A stretch of DNA of 64,000 nt from Treponema sp. (GCA_017938365.1 JAGBBT010000109.1:1-64000); one strand, 5' to 3'. Shown: positions 32,986-43,052, numbered from the stretch's first letter. A program made the numbers and translations. The notes: generated by a model not told the origin, from the letters alone.

Positions 32986-33978
32986 TTGGAAATTGTTCAC
33001 ACTCCGGTACTTTTGAATGAGTGCCTTGAATGGTTGTCCCCTGAGGGAGAATTATTTGAAAACAATGCATTTATGATTGACTCTACGCTTGGAGAAGGTG
33101 GGCATTCTAACGCTTTTTTATTAAAATTTCCAAACCTACATATATTAGGTCTCGATGCAGATAAAAATATTCAGGCAAAAGCGAAAGAACGTTTAGCTCC
33201 TTTTGGAAGTAGAATGAATTTTTATAACGGTTGGTTTAACAATTTTTATAAAAATTTTGATATGACTTCAGAACGTCCAAATTTAATTTTGTTTGATTTA
33301 GGAATTAGTGTTTATCATTATGAACAGTCAGGAAGAGGTTTTTCTTTTAGATATGACGAACCTCTTGATATGAGATTAAATTTTTCAGAGGGTGAGACTG
33401 CCGCTGATATTGTAAATAATTTACGAGAAGATGAACTTGCAAATATAATTTATTTGTATAGCGATGAAAAATTCAGTCGTCGAATAGCAAAAGCTATTGT
33501 AGAATCTCGTGTAAATGGAAAAATTGTCTCTTCAAAAGCGTTGGCTGATATTATTTGGAATTGCGTTCCTGCAAGTTATAGATACGGACAAATTCATCCT
33601 GCAACAAGAACTTTTCAGGCACTTAGAATTGCTGTTAATAGTGAATTAAGAAGATTGCCAGAAGCTTTACATAATGCGTTTAATGTCCTTAAAGATGGTG
33701 GAAAATTAGGTGTAATAACATTTCATTCTCTTGAAGATAGGATTGTTAAAAATTATTTCCGTAATTTAGGAAAACAATGCGTTTGTCCACCAGAACAAGC
33801 GATATGTTCTTGTGGTGGTTCGCCATGTGCTGAAATATTAACAAGAAAACCTATTGAACCTTCTACTGAAGAAATAAAAGAAAATTCCCCAAGTCGAAGT
33901 GCAAAATTGCGTGTTGTTAGAAAAATAAAAGATGCAACAAAGTCTCATTTAAATCTAATTGAACAGGAGGCTATGTAA
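32986..33978 (+). CDS. rsmH: 16S rRNA m4C1402 methyltransferase RsmH, TTG start
   Basis: A 330-residue RsmH (MraW): HTPVLLNECLEWL at the N-terminus, DSTLGEGGHS as SAM motif, LFDLGISVYHYEQSGRGFSF, ILTRKP and the end SRSAKLRVVRKIK. It methylates N4 of C1402 in the decoding centre. No ATG exists upstream of the conserved start, so TTG at 32986 is used, behind AAGGA. A cysteine-rich loop (CVCPPEQAICSCGGSPC) near residue 270 is typical of the family. Its stop is followed at once by the ftsL ATG. Confidence 0.96.
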   Translation: MEIVHTPVLLNECLEWLSPEGELFENNAFMIDSTLGEGGHSNAFLLKFPNLHILGLDADKNIQAKAKERLAPFGSRMNFYNGWFNNFYKNFDMTSERPNLILFDLGISVYHYEQSGRGFSFRYDEPLDMRLNFSEGETAADIVNNLREDELANIIYLYSDEKFSRRIAKAIVESRVNGKIVSSKALADIIWNCVPASYRYGQIHPATRTFQALRIAVNSELRRLPEALHNAFNVLKDGGKLGVITFHSLEDRIVKNYFRNLGKQCVCPPEQAICSCGGSPCAEILTRKPIEPSTEEIKENSPSRSAKLRVVRKIKDATKSHLNLIEQEAM

Positions 33979-34269
33979 ATGAAAAAAAAGAATTTTATAA
34001 GTTCTGTGTTAGTTTATTTTATTGCATTGCTTATTCCTTTGTTGTTGGTTTTGCAAACTATGCAGGTGCATAAATATAAAACATTAAAATCAGAAGTAAA
34101 AGAATTGGAAAAAAAACAAGTTGAACTTGTGGAAGAAAATAGAAAGTTAATTTCTGATATTAGTGTTCTTTCTGGTTCTGACAGAATAGAAAAAATTGCT
34201 GAAGAAGAATTGGGGATGCACAAAGCTGATACAGAAGATATTGTTCGTGTAGAGATAAAAGGAAAATAA
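33979..34269 (+). CDS. ftsL: FtsL/DivIC-like division protein
   Basis: A 96-residue bitopic protein: short cytoplasmic start MKKKNF, one helix (SSVLVYFIALLIPLLLVLQT), then a leucine-zipper coiled coil and a GSDRIEKIAEEELGMHKADT tail typical of FtsL. It should join FtsQ and FtsB in the divisome and signal to FtsW. The symbol rests on position (right after rsmH) plus topology. Confidence 0.8.
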   Translation: MKKKNFISSVLVYFIALLIPLLLVLQTMQVHKYKTLKSEVKELEKKQVELVEENRKLISDISVLSGSDRIEKIAEEELGMHKADTEDIVRVEIKGK

Positions 34270-34271
34270 AA

Positions 34272-35744
34272 ATGAATGATTACGCAGTAAAAAATATAAA
34301 TAATTCTCTTTTAAATTTAGCCGAATTATTAGATTCTGTTAAAGGTTCTATTATTGGTGATTCTTTTATATCTGATTCATTTTATTTTGATTCTGTTGTA
34401 ACAGATAGTCGTAATGTTAAAAAGAATAGTTTATTTGTACCTTTAATTGGAGAATATCAAGATGGTCATAATTATATAATTCCGAGTATAAAAAGTGGGG
34501 CATCTGTTATTTTTGTTTGTAAGCATGTTTTTAAGAAAAATGCAGAATTATATGAAAAATTAGCAAATGAAAATAAAAATGTTGCTTTTATCTTAGTAAA
34601 TAATACTTTGATGGCATTGCAGAAGATTGCCATGAAGTATGTATCTAAATTTCCAAATTTAATAAAGATTGCTGTTACAGGATCTAGTGGAAAAACTACA
34701 ACTAAAGAAATTGCTGTTTCTATTTTAAAGCAAAAATATAATGTTATTTGCAATAAAGGAAATTTAAACTCTGAAACAGGTTTGCCATTGTCAGTATTTG
34801 AAATTCGTAAAGAACATCAAGTTGGCATATTTGAAATGGGAATGAATAGAAAAAACGAAATTAAAGAAATTTGTAATGTTTTAAAACCTAATTATGGAAT
34901 TATTACAAATATAGGAACAGCACATATAGGTTTGTTAGGAAGTCAGAAAAATATTGCAATTGAGAAAAAGAATGTTTTTAACTTTATAAATAAAAATGGA
35001 GTGGCAATAATTCCTAGTGATGATAAATTTGCTAAATTTTTGTCACGGGGTATAAAAGGAAAAAAGATTTTCTATGGGTTTGACATTGAGGAAAATGGTA
35101 TAAAATTTATAAATGATAATGGTATTAATGGTACCAATTTTAAAATAAATGATGTAGAAATCCATCTTTCACTTCCAGGACATTACAATTATCTAAATAC
35201 TTTAGCAGCTGTTGAATTGGCTCAATGCTTGAGTATTTCTCCAGATCAAATAAAAAAAGGTATTGAATCATTACAATCATTAGATAAACGAAGTCATATC
35301 ATAAAAGGAAAGTATATAATTCTTGAAGATTGTTATAATGCAAATCCTGATTCAATGGAGAAGGCTATAGAGTTTTCTAATGAATTAAATATAAATACTG
35401 CTAAAGTTTATGTTTTAGGCGATATGCTTGAATTAGGTGATGAATCATGTCGTGCTCATAAAAAAATCGGTGAAATTGCTTGTTCTCAAAATGTAAATAT
35501 GATTATTTTTGTAGGAAAAGAAAGTTACATTGGATATCAAGAAGCTAAAAAATTGTGTGAAAACAAAAACACGGAAGTTTTATATTATGAGAACTTTAAA
35601 GATGAAGATATTTGCAATATATCAGAAGATATTATTAATACTTTTGATAAGGGTGCATTTATTTTAATAAAAGCTTCTCATGGTTTAAATCTTGGAAGAT
35701 TAGTTCCTATTTTACAAAAAGAAGGTAAGTGTAATGAAAAGTAA
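34272..35744 (+). CDS. murF: UDP-MurNAc-tripeptide-D-alanyl-D-alanine ligase
   Basis: A 490-residue Mur ligase with ATP loop TGSSGKTTT at 136-144, FEMGMNRKNEI with the conserved metal-binding region, a NIGTAHIGLLGS block, EDCYNANPDSM and LGDMLELG. It adds D-Ala-D-Ala to the peptidoglycan precursor in the cytoplasm. It follows ftsL by two bases and overlaps ftsW by 11; murE, mraY and murD, usual neighbours, are absent here. Confidence 0.95.
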   Translation: MNDYAVKNINNSLLNLAELLDSVKGSIIGDSFISDSFYFDSVVTDSRNVKKNSLFVPLIGEYQDGHNYIIPSIKSGASVIFVCKHVFKKNAELYEKLANENKNVAFILVNNTLMALQKIAMKYVSKFPNLIKIAVTGSSGKTTTKEIAVSILKQKYNVICNKGNLNSETGLPLSVFEIRKEHQVGIFEMGMNRKNEIKEICNVLKPNYGIITNIGTAHIGLLGSQKNIAIEKKNVFNFINKNGVAIIPSDDKFAKFLSRGIKGKKIFYGFDIEENGIKFINDNGINGTNFKINDVEIHLSLPGHYNYLNTLAAVELAQCLSISPDQIKKGIESLQSLDKRSHIIKGKYIILEDCYNANPDSMEKAIEFSNELNINTAKVYVLGDMLELGDESCRAHKKIGEIACSQNVNMIIFVGKESYIGYQEAKKLCENKNTEVLYYENFKDEDICNISEDIINTFDKGAFILIKASHGLNLGRLVPILQKEGKCNEK

Positions 35745-36906
35745 TTTTGTTTTTTTTGCTGATAGACCTTCTTGTACTTATAAAAAATGTGACTCAACTT
35801 TTGTTATATTAACATTTTTGTTGTGGGGATTAGGCATTATTACTCTATATTTTAGTTCAGCTGGATATGGTGAAAGAGCATTTAACAATTCATTTCACTT
35901 TGTTCAGAGACAATTAATAAGTTCTTTGATAGGTTTTTTTGGATTATTATTTTTCTCTTGGACAAGTATGAATAAAGTTAGAAAGTTATTACCATTTATT
36001 GTTTTTGGGGCTTTAATTTTATGTCTTATGACTTTTTTACCTGTTGTAGGTTTGGAACGTAATGGTGCTAGAAGATGGATAAAATTGCCTTATTTTTCTA
36101 CTTTTCAACCTTCTGAAGCAGCAAAATTTGCTATTGTTCTTTTTTTAGCAAATTTGTTTGATAAAAATGAAGAATTACCAAAAGAGGAAAGAACTGTTCT
36201 TCCTGCATTTTTGGGATTAATGTTTTTTACTATTGTTATTTTTGCACAACAAGATTTTTCTACAGGATTGTTTGTCTTTATTATTGGGTTGATTCTTTTT
36301 TTTATTACAGGAGCAAAATTATCTTGGTTTATCCCTTGTGCAGGGTTGGGGTTACCATCTGTAGCTCTAATGATATTGTTAAAGCCTTATAGAGTAAATC
36401 GACTTATAGGTTTTTTTGCCCAAGATGCTTATCAACAATCTTTAAATTATCAGTTAAATAATGCAAAAAAAGCTATTTCTGCTGGTGGTTTTTGGGGTCA
36501 AGGAATTGGTTCTGGTTTGACAAAAATTAATAATATTCCGGAGATTCAATCGGATTATATTTTTGCTGGTTGGACAGAAGCTATGGGATTTATGGGTGTA
36601 ATAATTTATTTAGTATTATTAGGTATGTTTGCATATCGCGCATTAAAAATTTCTATGTCGTGTGGTAATAGATTTGCAGCGATTGTATCATTCGGATTTG
36701 CTTCTGTCATTACTCTTCAATCCTTATTAAATATTGGAGTTGTAGGTGGTGTTTTACCATCTACAGGTGTACCACTTCCGTTTTTTTCTTCTGGTGGTTC
36801 TTCAATGATTTTTACTTTATCGATGTGTGGTTTTATTATAAATGCGTCGAGAATAGAACAAATAGATGATTATGAAATTGTAATGGAGAATAAAATTTAT
36901 GAGTGA
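35734..36906 (+). CDS. ftsW: FtsW, septal peptidoglycan polymerase (SEDS family)
   Basis: A 390-residue multi-helix SEDS protein: LERNGARRWIKLPYFSTFQPSE, AQQDFSTGL, QLNNAKKAISAGGFWGQGIGSG, IPEIQSDYIFAGWTEAMGF and the end TGVPLPFFSSGGSSM. It polymerises septal peptidoglycan with its class B PBP partner, whose gene ftsI is not in this cluster. About ten membrane segments. Overlaps both neighbours. Confidence 0.93.
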   Translation: MKSNFVFFADRPSCTYKKCDSTFVILTFLLWGLGIITLYFSSAGYGERAFNNSFHFVQRQLISSLIGFFGLLFFSWTSMNKVRKLLPFIVFGALILCLMTFLPVVGLERNGARRWIKLPYFSTFQPSEAAKFAIVLFLANLFDKNEELPKEERTVLPAFLGLMFFTIVIFAQQDFSTGLFVFIIGLILFFITGAKLSWFIPCAGLGLPSVALMILLKPYRVNRLIGFFAQDAYQQSLNYQLNNAKKAISAGGFWGQGIGSGLTKINNIPEIQSDYIFAGWTEAMGFMGVIIYLVLLGMFAYRALKISMSCGNRFAAIVSFGFASVITLQSLLNIGVVGGVLPSTGVPLPFFSSGGSSMIFTLSMCGFIINASRIEQIDDYEIVMENKIYE

Positions 36907-37744
36907 TTTTGCATTAAATTTTTATGACCAATTTGAAGATTCAGATGTAAAAAAGGAAAGTAAAAAGTCCAAAAATTTTGCATTAAAGCTTTTATTAGGA
37001 ATTTTAGTTTCTCTATTATTTATTGAAATATTGATTTATTTATTTGTTCTTCCATGCATGGGGACTGTAAAAATAAAATGGTCTGGATTGAATAATTATT
37101 CTAGAGAAGAGGTTGAAAAATCGATTTCAAGTTATTTGAATTTAAACTTTTTTAAATTTAAAACTTATGAAGTAAATAAAATACTATCTAATTTTCCAGG
37201 TGTCGAAAGTGTTAATATTGTCAGAAAGTTTCCTGATAAAATTTACATCAATGTAAAAGAGCGAGTTCCTGTTGCGATGATTTTTTCTGAAGTTGGAGGA
37301 AAAACTGTACCTATCCAAATTGATAAAAATGGGGTATTATTTCCATCAAAATCATTGTCATTTTTGGATAATGGAGAAATTCCGATTGTATCAGGTATTC
37401 CTGTGGAAAATATTCCTCAAGGAATGAGACTTCCCTCTAAGTATTTAACCTTGATTGATCAGATTTCTTCTATAAGTGCTATTAATAAAAACTATTTTGC
37501 AGAAGTTTCTGAAATTCATGTTGTTCCAAAAGAATATGGAAATTATGAATTAGTTTTGTATCCTGTTCGAGGACATATAAAAGTTCTTGCTGACAGAACA
37601 TTGAATGAAGAAGCTTTACAGTATATGATGGTAACATTAGATGTTGTAAAAGGTTTGGATCCGAGTGTAGAAGTTGTTGATTTGCGATATGGTTCGGTTT
37701 CTTATCATTCTAATATGTCTGATGTAGGAGTTTCTTTTGAATAG
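36899..37744 (+). CDS. ftsQ: FtsQ/DivIB division protein with POTRA domain
   Basis: A 281-residue bitopic protein: cytoplasmic part rich in Lys and Asp, one helix near 29-52 (LLLGILVSLLFIEILIYLFV), then a POTRA domain (WSGLNNYSREEVEKSISSYL, FPGVESVNIVRKFPDKIYIN) and the FtsQ core with VKERVPVAM. It connects early and late divisome proteins. Overlaps ftsW by 8 bases and ftsA by 8. Confidence 0.87.
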   Translation: MSDFALNFYDQFEDSDVKKESKKSKNFALKLLLGILVSLLFIEILIYLFVLPCMGTVKIKWSGLNNYSREEVEKSISSYLNLNFFKFKTYEVNKILSNFPGVESVNIVRKFPDKIYINVKERVPVAMIFSEVGGKTVPIQIDKNGVLFPSKSLSFLDNGEIPIVSGIPVENIPQGMRLPSKYLTLIDQISSISAINKNYFAEVSEIHVVPKEYGNYELVLYPVRGHIKVLADRTLNEEALQYMMVTLDVVKGLDPSVEVVDLRYGSVSYHSNMSDVGVSFE

Positions 37745-38993
37745 ATTTGTTGTGGGTCTTGATTTAGGAACAAATTTTGTTCGTGTTGTTATAGGAGAAG
37801 TGTCTGAAGAAGGTGTACTTGAAATTATTGGTACAGCTAAAAGACCTTCTTCTGGATTAAGAAATGGTGTAATTGTTAATCGTGAAAACACCATGGAATG
37901 TATAAAGAGCGTAATAGAAGAAGCCGAGCAAAATGCTGGTTATGAAGTTGTTTCCTGTGTGACAGCAATTGGAGGAAGTCAAATTGAAAGTTTGAATTCT
38001 ACAGGTTTAGTTGCTATTTCATCTCATGGAAGGGGTGAAAGGGAAATTACAAAATCTGATGTTGATAGAGTTCTTGAAAATGCGACAGCTATTCAAATTC
38101 CAATGGATAGAAAAATACTCCACCTTATTCCTCAGAATTATATAGTAGATGGGCAAAGTGATTATAAGAATCCTGTAAATATTATAGGTGTTCGTTTAGA
38201 AGCTGAAGTTCATATTGTAACTGCTTCAAAAACCTCTGTTCAGAATTTAATGGCTTGTGTTGAGCGTTCAGGGTATCAATTAGATAATGTAATGCTAAAA
38301 ACACTTGCATGTACTTCTGCAGTAATGTGTGATGAAGAAAGAGAACTTGGTTCTATTTTGATTGATTTAGGTGGAAGTACAACTGATGTGCTTGTAATTA
38401 TAAATGATGCACCTGTTTTGACCGTGTCCATTCCAGTTGGTGGCAATTTAGTAACCAATGATATTGCCATTGTAAAAGGTGTTTCTCCTGTAACTGCTGA
38501 AAATTTAAAAATAGAATGTGGTTGCTGTTGGATTCCAATGATTGATAATGATGATGAAATAATAATTCCTGGGGTTGGTGGTCGTAATCCTGAAGTGACT
38601 TCAAAATCTGAATTATGTCAAATAATTCAACCTCGCATGGAAGAAATATTTTCTATGGTTAGAGATGAGGTTATTCAAAGATCGAATTTAACACAGCTTT
38701 CCGGAAATATTATTCTTACTGGTGGTGGTGCAATGATGGAAGGAGCTGTTGAATTGGCTCAAGAAATTTTTAAAACTTCTGCCGTTCGAATTGGTATTCC
38801 AAGTGATTTTGGTGGGTTACAAGAAGAATATAGACGAGCTGATTTTGCTACTGCAATTGGACTCGTTCTTGAACAAATGAAAGTAAACTCAAAACTGAAT
38901 AAAAAAGAGCGTAGAAAAGATAGAGATGCTTCTAAAACTAGTGATAAAGATTTTCTTACTGGTTTGAAGAAGATATTTACAAAATTTTTCTAG
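37737..38993 (+). CDS. ftsA: FtsA, actin-like anchor of FtsZ, TTG start
   Basis: A 418-residue FtsA: VGLDLGTNFVRVVIGE (phosphate 1), SILIDLGGSTTDVLVI (phosphate 2), the 1C domain between them, NIILTGGGAMMEG (adenosine motif), and a basic C-terminal amphipathic helix (FLTGLKKIFTKFF) that binds the membrane. TTG at 37737 is set by AGGAG six bases upstream; no ATG is near. It tethers FtsZ to the membrane. Confidence 0.95.
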   Translation: MNRFVVGLDLGTNFVRVVIGEVSEEGVLEIIGTAKRPSSGLRNGVIVNRENTMECIKSVIEEAEQNAGYEVVSCVTAIGGSQIESLNSTGLVAISSHGRGEREITKSDVDRVLENATAIQIPMDRKILHLIPQNYIVDGQSDYKNPVNIIGVRLEAEVHIVTASKTSVQNLMACVERSGYQLDNVMLKTLACTSAVMCDEERELGSILIDLGGSTTDVLVIINDAPVLTVSIPVGGNLVTNDIAIVKGVSPVTAENLKIECGCCWIPMIDNDDEIIIPGVGGRNPEVTSKSELCQIIQPRMEEIFSMVRDEVIQRSNLTQLSGNIILTGGGAMMEGAVELAQEIFKTSAVRIGIPSDFGGLQEEYRRADFATAIGLVLEQMKVNSKLNKKERRKDRDASKTSDKDFLTGLKKIFTKFF

Positions 38994-39050
38994 TACATAA
39001 ACTATAAGTAGTAATGGGGAAACTACATGCTTATGGGTGGGAGGAGATAA

Positions 39051-40373
39051 ATGAATATTTTAGATGTAAGTGATTCTGGTTTGTCGATGGATGAAGTTAA
39101 TCCAACTGTTATTAAAGTTTTAGGTTGTGGTGGCTGTGGTGGAAATGCTGTAAATACCATGGTTGAAGCAGGTATAACAGGTGTAAAATTTATTGCCTTA
39201 AATACCGATTTGCAACAATTGAGTGTTTCAAAAGCTGAATATAAACTTCAAATAGGAAAAAAATTAACTAATGGTCTTGGTGCAGGTATGCATCCTGAGG
39301 TTGGTGAAGCTGCTGCAAAAGAAGAAGAAGAAGCTATAAAACAACTTTTACAAGGTTCAGATATGGTTTTTATTACCGCTGGAATGGGTGGTGGAACAGG
39401 AACTGGATCTGCTCCGATTGTTGCAAAGATAGCTCATGACTTAGGAATCCTAACAGTTGCTGTTGTTACAACACCTTTTTCATTTGAAGGGCCTATTCGT
39501 ATGCAACTTGCTGAAGAAGGTATAAAAAAACTTCGTTCAGAGGTTGACTCATTGATTGTTATACCAAATCAGAGAGTTTTTGAAGGTGCAGAAAAGAAAC
39601 TGTCTGCAATCAATGCCTTTAAAGTTATTGATGATATTCTTCGTCAGGGTGTTCAAGGTATTTCAGACATTATTACTAAGACAGGTATTGTTAATCGTGA
39701 TTTTAAAGATGTCGAATCAGTAATGAAAGGTCAAGGTGATGCAATTCTTGGTATTGGTGTTGGTGAAGGTGAAAACCGTGCCGTTGATGCTGCTACAAAT
39801 GCTATTAATAATAAATTACTTGCAGAAACTCATATTGATGGTGCAAAAAATATTCTGATTAACATATGTGGTAATGAAGATGTTGCTATTGACGAATGTG
39901 AGGAAATTTCTAATTTGATTAAAGCAAGTGCTGATAAGAATGTCCGTGTACTTTGGGGATTATATATTGATCGCAATATGGGCGATAAAATTAGTGCGAC
40001 CGTCATTGCAACTGGTTTTAATAAATCTTCATCTGCATTTATACAAGAAACAGAAAAGGAAGAAACTGTAACTTCTGATGATCCAAATATGTTAAGTATT
40101 GGAGATTTTATCTCTATTAGAAATGGAAATACTACAATATCAAATGCTACGAACTTTAAGCAAAGTTCTTTATTTGATGATGAAAATGTTCAACCTGTTA
40201 AAAATAATTTTGAAGCAGAAGAAAAAACATCTCCATTATCAAGTGCATTAAGATCATCTTCTAGAATTGCTCCCCCAGATGATTTTAAAAATGATGATGA
40301 TATAAAGAAACCTGCAATTTGGCGACGCCGAACAGAAGGTTTATCACCTACAATTAATCTTAAAGATAATTAA
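39051..40373 (+). CDS. ftsZ: FtsZ, tubulin-like division ring protein
   Basis: A 440-residue FtsZ with the GTP-binding loop GGGTGTGS at 113-120, VLGCGGCGGNAVN at the N-terminus, and the T7 region VNRDFKDVESVM with its catalytic aspartate. A flexible linker of about 80 residues leads to the C-terminal tail PAIWRRR near 419-425, the likely FtsA-binding peptide. GGGAGGAG gives a strong ribosome site. The 57-base gap after ftsA contains a small GTAGT/ACTAC dyad. Confidence 0.98.
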   Translation: MNILDVSDSGLSMDEVNPTVIKVLGCGGCGGNAVNTMVEAGITGVKFIALNTDLQQLSVSKAEYKLQIGKKLTNGLGAGMHPEVGEAAAKEEEEAIKQLLQGSDMVFITAGMGGGTGTGSAPIVAKIAHDLGILTVAVVTTPFSFEGPIRMQLAEEGIKKLRSEVDSLIVIPNQRVFEGAEKKLSAINAFKVIDDILRQGVQGISDIITKTGIVNRDFKDVESVMKGQGDAILGIGVGEGENRAVDAATNAINNKLLAETHIDGAKNILINICGNEDVAIDECEEISNLIKASADKNVRVLWGLYIDRNMGDKISATVIATGFNKSSSAFIQETEKEETVTSDDPNMLSIGDFISIRNGNTTISNATNFKQSSLFDDENVQPVKNNFEAEEKTSPLSSALRSSSRIAPPDDFKNDDDIKKPAIWRRRTEGLSPTINLKDN

Positions 40374-40374
40374 G

Positions 40375-41283
40375 ATGACAATTGAATTGTTGCTCCAAAG
40401 TTTTTATACTTATTTATTAACGGTGGAGCGACTTAGTGAAAATACTTCGAAGACATATTTAGAAGTTGTAAAGATATTTTTGAATTGGTTAAGTTCGGAA
40501 AAAATAAAGATATCTACAGTTACAATTCAAAATATGATTTATTATATAGTATGGCGAAGTACAAATGGTTGTAGTTCTTTGACAATTGCAAAAGAGATTT
40601 CTGGATTAAGGTCTTTAGGCTCTTTCTTAGTACAAAATAATTATTGGAAAGAAAATGTTGCAAAGTTATTAGATAGACCTAAAGTTTCAAGAGATTTGCC
40701 TGCTGTTTTGACAGTAGAAGAAGTTGATAGATTCTTAAATGTTATTGATTTGTCTAAACCTTTAGGAATAAGAGATCGAGCTTTGTTTGAACTTATATAT
40801 TCTTGTGGACTTCGTATTAGTGAAGTTGTTACACTTAAGATAAGTAATGTTCATTTAAAAGAACGAATTCTTATTGTTACTGGGAAGGGTAATAAAGAGC
40901 GAATGGTTCCTTTTGGGGAGTCAGCAAGAAAATGGCTTGATACTTATTTAGAAGAAGTTCGTCCTTTTTTTGTAGGTAATAATATTGTTGAAGAAGTTTT
41001 TTTAAATTATAAAGGGAAAGGAATTAGCCGAAAGGGGATTTGGAAAAATTTTAAGAATTACGAATCCTTAAGTGGTATAAATGCAAAAGTTCATACCTTA
41101 AGGCATTCTTTTGCAACACATTTACTTGCAGGAGGAATGGATTTGAGATCTGTTCAAGAATTGTTAGGGCATTCTGATTTGGCAACAACAACAATTTATA
41201 CCCATATCGAAAATAAACAGTTAAGAGAAGTTCATAAAAAATATTTTCCTGGTCACAAAAATGGAGGTAACAAAAATGAATAG
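40375..41283 (+). CDS. Xer-type tyrosine recombinase, ftsZ-linked copy
   Basis: A 302-residue tyrosine recombinase with all catalytic residues: R147, K171, H240, R243, H266 and the nucleophile Y275 (TTTIYTHI). N-terminal SAM-like core-binding domain at 1-100. Length and LGHSDLATTTIYTH are typical of XerC/XerD, which resolve chromosome dimers at dif together with FtsK. One base separates it from ftsZ. The second Xer gene lies at 45173; which is C and which is D cannot be decided from sequence alone here. Confidence 0.93.
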   Translation: MTIELLLQSFYTYLLTVERLSENTSKTYLEVVKIFLNWLSSEKIKISTVTIQNMIYYIVWRSTNGCSSLTIAKEISGLRSLGSFLVQNNYWKENVAKLLDRPKVSRDLPAVLTVEEVDRFLNVIDLSKPLGIRDRALFELIYSCGLRISEVVTLKISNVHLKERILIVTGKGNKERMVPFGESARKWLDTYLEEVRPFFVGNNIVEEVFLNYKGKGISRKGIWKNFKNYESLSGINAKVHTLRHSFATHLLAGGMDLRSVQELLGHSDLATTTIYTHIENKQLREVHKKYFPGHKNGGNKNE

Positions 41284-42019
41284 TTTATTTGTAAGAAGAA
41301 ATGTAAAAGTTTTAATTTCTATTCTTCTTTTTTTTGTTTTTTTTGGGTGTTCTGTAAGATCTAATAAAACAATAATTCGTATGCAAAAAATGGAAGAAGG
41401 TGTTTCATCTCCAACAACAGAAGCAGAATTAAAGGATGCTATAAAAAAATATCAGGATAGAGTTAATGATATTCAGCTTGCAAATGCTCAGGTTGGAATA
41501 TGGTATAAAATTTTAGCGACCCGTTATTTAGATTCTAAGATGTATGGCGAAGCGTTAAAGAATTTCCAGATTGCTATACAATATTATCCAGAAAATCAAA
41601 ATTTATATTATTATGTTGGAGTTTGTGCAGGTTATATGGCAAAAGCTTCTTTAGATTATAACGCAACAGGTTCAACTACTGAAAAGTTTAATTATCTTAA
41701 ACTGTCAGAAAATGCATATCTTAGAGCTATCGAACTTCAGCCAAGATATTTTAGAGCTTTGTATGGTCTTGGTGTTTTATATGTTTTTGAATTAGACGAA
41801 TGTGAAAAGGCTATTCCATATCTAGAAAAAGCTATTAGTATTGAGAAAAGAAATACAGATTGTATGTTTATATTAGCAAGAGCATATTATGTTGTTGGAA
41901 GATACGATGATGCAATCAAAATTTATGATTCAATTATTTCGATTACAAAATCAGAAGAAAAAAAGGCAGATGCAGAGCAAAATAAAAAAATAGTTTTGGA
42001 TGCTTCTTATGCAAATTAA
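41276..42019 (+). CDS. TPR-repeat lipoprotein
   Basis: A 247-residue predicted lipoprotein; the ATG at 41276 is set by GGAGG eight bases upstream, and overlaps the end of the recombinase gene. Signal peptide with lipobox FFG-Cys25. Several TPR units follow (KMYGEALKNFQIAIQYYPEN, LGVLYVFELDECEKAIPYLE, VVGRYDDAIKIYDSII). TPR proteins act as docking scaffolds, here probably periplasmic. Specific function unknown. Confidence 0.83.
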   Translation: MNSLFVRRNVKVLISILLFFVFFGCSVRSNKTIIRMQKMEEGVSSPTTEAELKDAIKKYQDRVNDIQLANAQVGIWYKILATRYLDSKMYGEALKNFQIAIQYYPENQNLYYYVGVCAGYMAKASLDYNATGSTTEKFNYLKLSENAYLRAIELQPRYFRALYGLGVLYVFELDECEKAIPYLEKAISIEKRNTDCMFILARAYYVVGRYDDAIKIYDSIISITKSEEKKADAEQNKKIVLDASYAN

Positions 42020-43034
42020 TGATGTCGAATATAAGTTGTGTTTGATGCTTGCTGACACAACTTTTTTGACAACAAAAGAAAAAATTACTCTTCAAAATAA
42101 AATAAAAACGCCTGAAAAGTTATCTTTAATGACTTTAGATGATATATGTTTTTCTGTTGGTAGAACAATAAAAACAACTTCTTGGAATGGTAAAAAAAGT
42201 TTAGAAAAAGCTAATTATTCTTATAACATAATAAAAAAACTTGATATAAAGTCTACATTTAATGAATGGGATGATTTTCCTTTATTGTTAAAAGAAATTA
42301 CTGATGCTCCTTATGTCTTGTTTTATAGAGGAAATTTAAGTTGTTTAAATGAAAAATGTTTATCCATTGTAGGATCTAGAAAAATATCATATTCAGCAAA
42401 ATTGGCTACAGAATTATTTGCAAAAGAAGCAAGTGATGATAATACAACTATTGTAAGTGGATTAGCTTTTGGAGTTGATTCTTATGCTCATAAAGGTGCT
42501 TTGTTAGGTAAGTACGGAAAAACAGTTGCTATATTACCAAGTGGAATTGATTTGATAACTCCTGCAACTCACAAAAAACTTGCAATGAGAATATTAGAAA
42601 ATGAAGGCTTGATTATGAGTGAATATATCCCAGGAACTCCTGCACAAGCTTTTAGATATGTCCATAGAAATAGAATCCTTGCAGGTTTATCATCTGCAAC
42701 TATTGTAATTCAAGCACAGGCAGGAAGCGGTTCCATGATAACAGCTGAATTTGCTTTAGATTATAATAGGGATGTTTATTTTCATAGTGAATGTTTTAGC
42801 AAAGAATCTTTAATTCTGAAAGATATTAATTTGAATGAATTAAATAAAAAAGTAGCCCTAAAAAAATTGACTGATAAAGATGTTAAAAATAAAATGCAAC
42901 GTTCTCCTGCAAAATTTGTTCAGGATGGTGCTGTTGTAATAAATAGTTATTCAGATTATTGTATGATAAAGGATTCTTGTCCTTCAGAGGAAATTTGCAA
43001 AAAATCACAGGAACAGATAGAATTGTTCTTATAA
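42009..43034 (+). CDS. dprA: DprA/Smf DNA-processing protein
   Basis: A ~341-residue DprA. The Rossmann-like core shows SIVGSRKISYSAK, SGLAFGVDSYAHKGAL, TVAILPSGIDLITPATHKKL, GLIMSEYIPGTPAQAFRYVHRNRILAGLSSATIV and QAQAGSGSMITAEFAL. DprA loads RecA on incoming single-stranded DNA in transformation, but is also present in species not known to be competent. Start uncertain: ATG at 42000 is also in frame; 42009 has GGA eight bases upstream. It overlaps the previous gene by 11 bases and lies 18 bases before topA, an order common in bacteria. Confidence 0.92.
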   Translation: MQINDVEYKLCLMLADTTFLTTKEKITLQNKIKTPEKLSLMTLDDICFSVGRTIKTTSWNGKKSLEKANYSYNIIKKLDIKSTFNEWDDFPLLLKEITDAPYVLFYRGNLSCLNEKCLSIVGSRKISYSAKLATELFAKEASDDNTTIVSGLAFGVDSYAHKGALLGKYGKTVAILPSGIDLITPATHKKLAMRILENEGLIMSEYIPGTPAQAFRYVHRNRILAGLSSATIVIQAQAGSGSMITAEFALDYNRDVYFHSECFSKESLILKDINLNELNKKVALKKLTDKDVKNKMQRSPAKFVQDGAVVINSYSDYCMIKDSCPSEEICKKSQEQIELFL

Positions 43035-43052
43035 AAATAGAGGATATACTAA

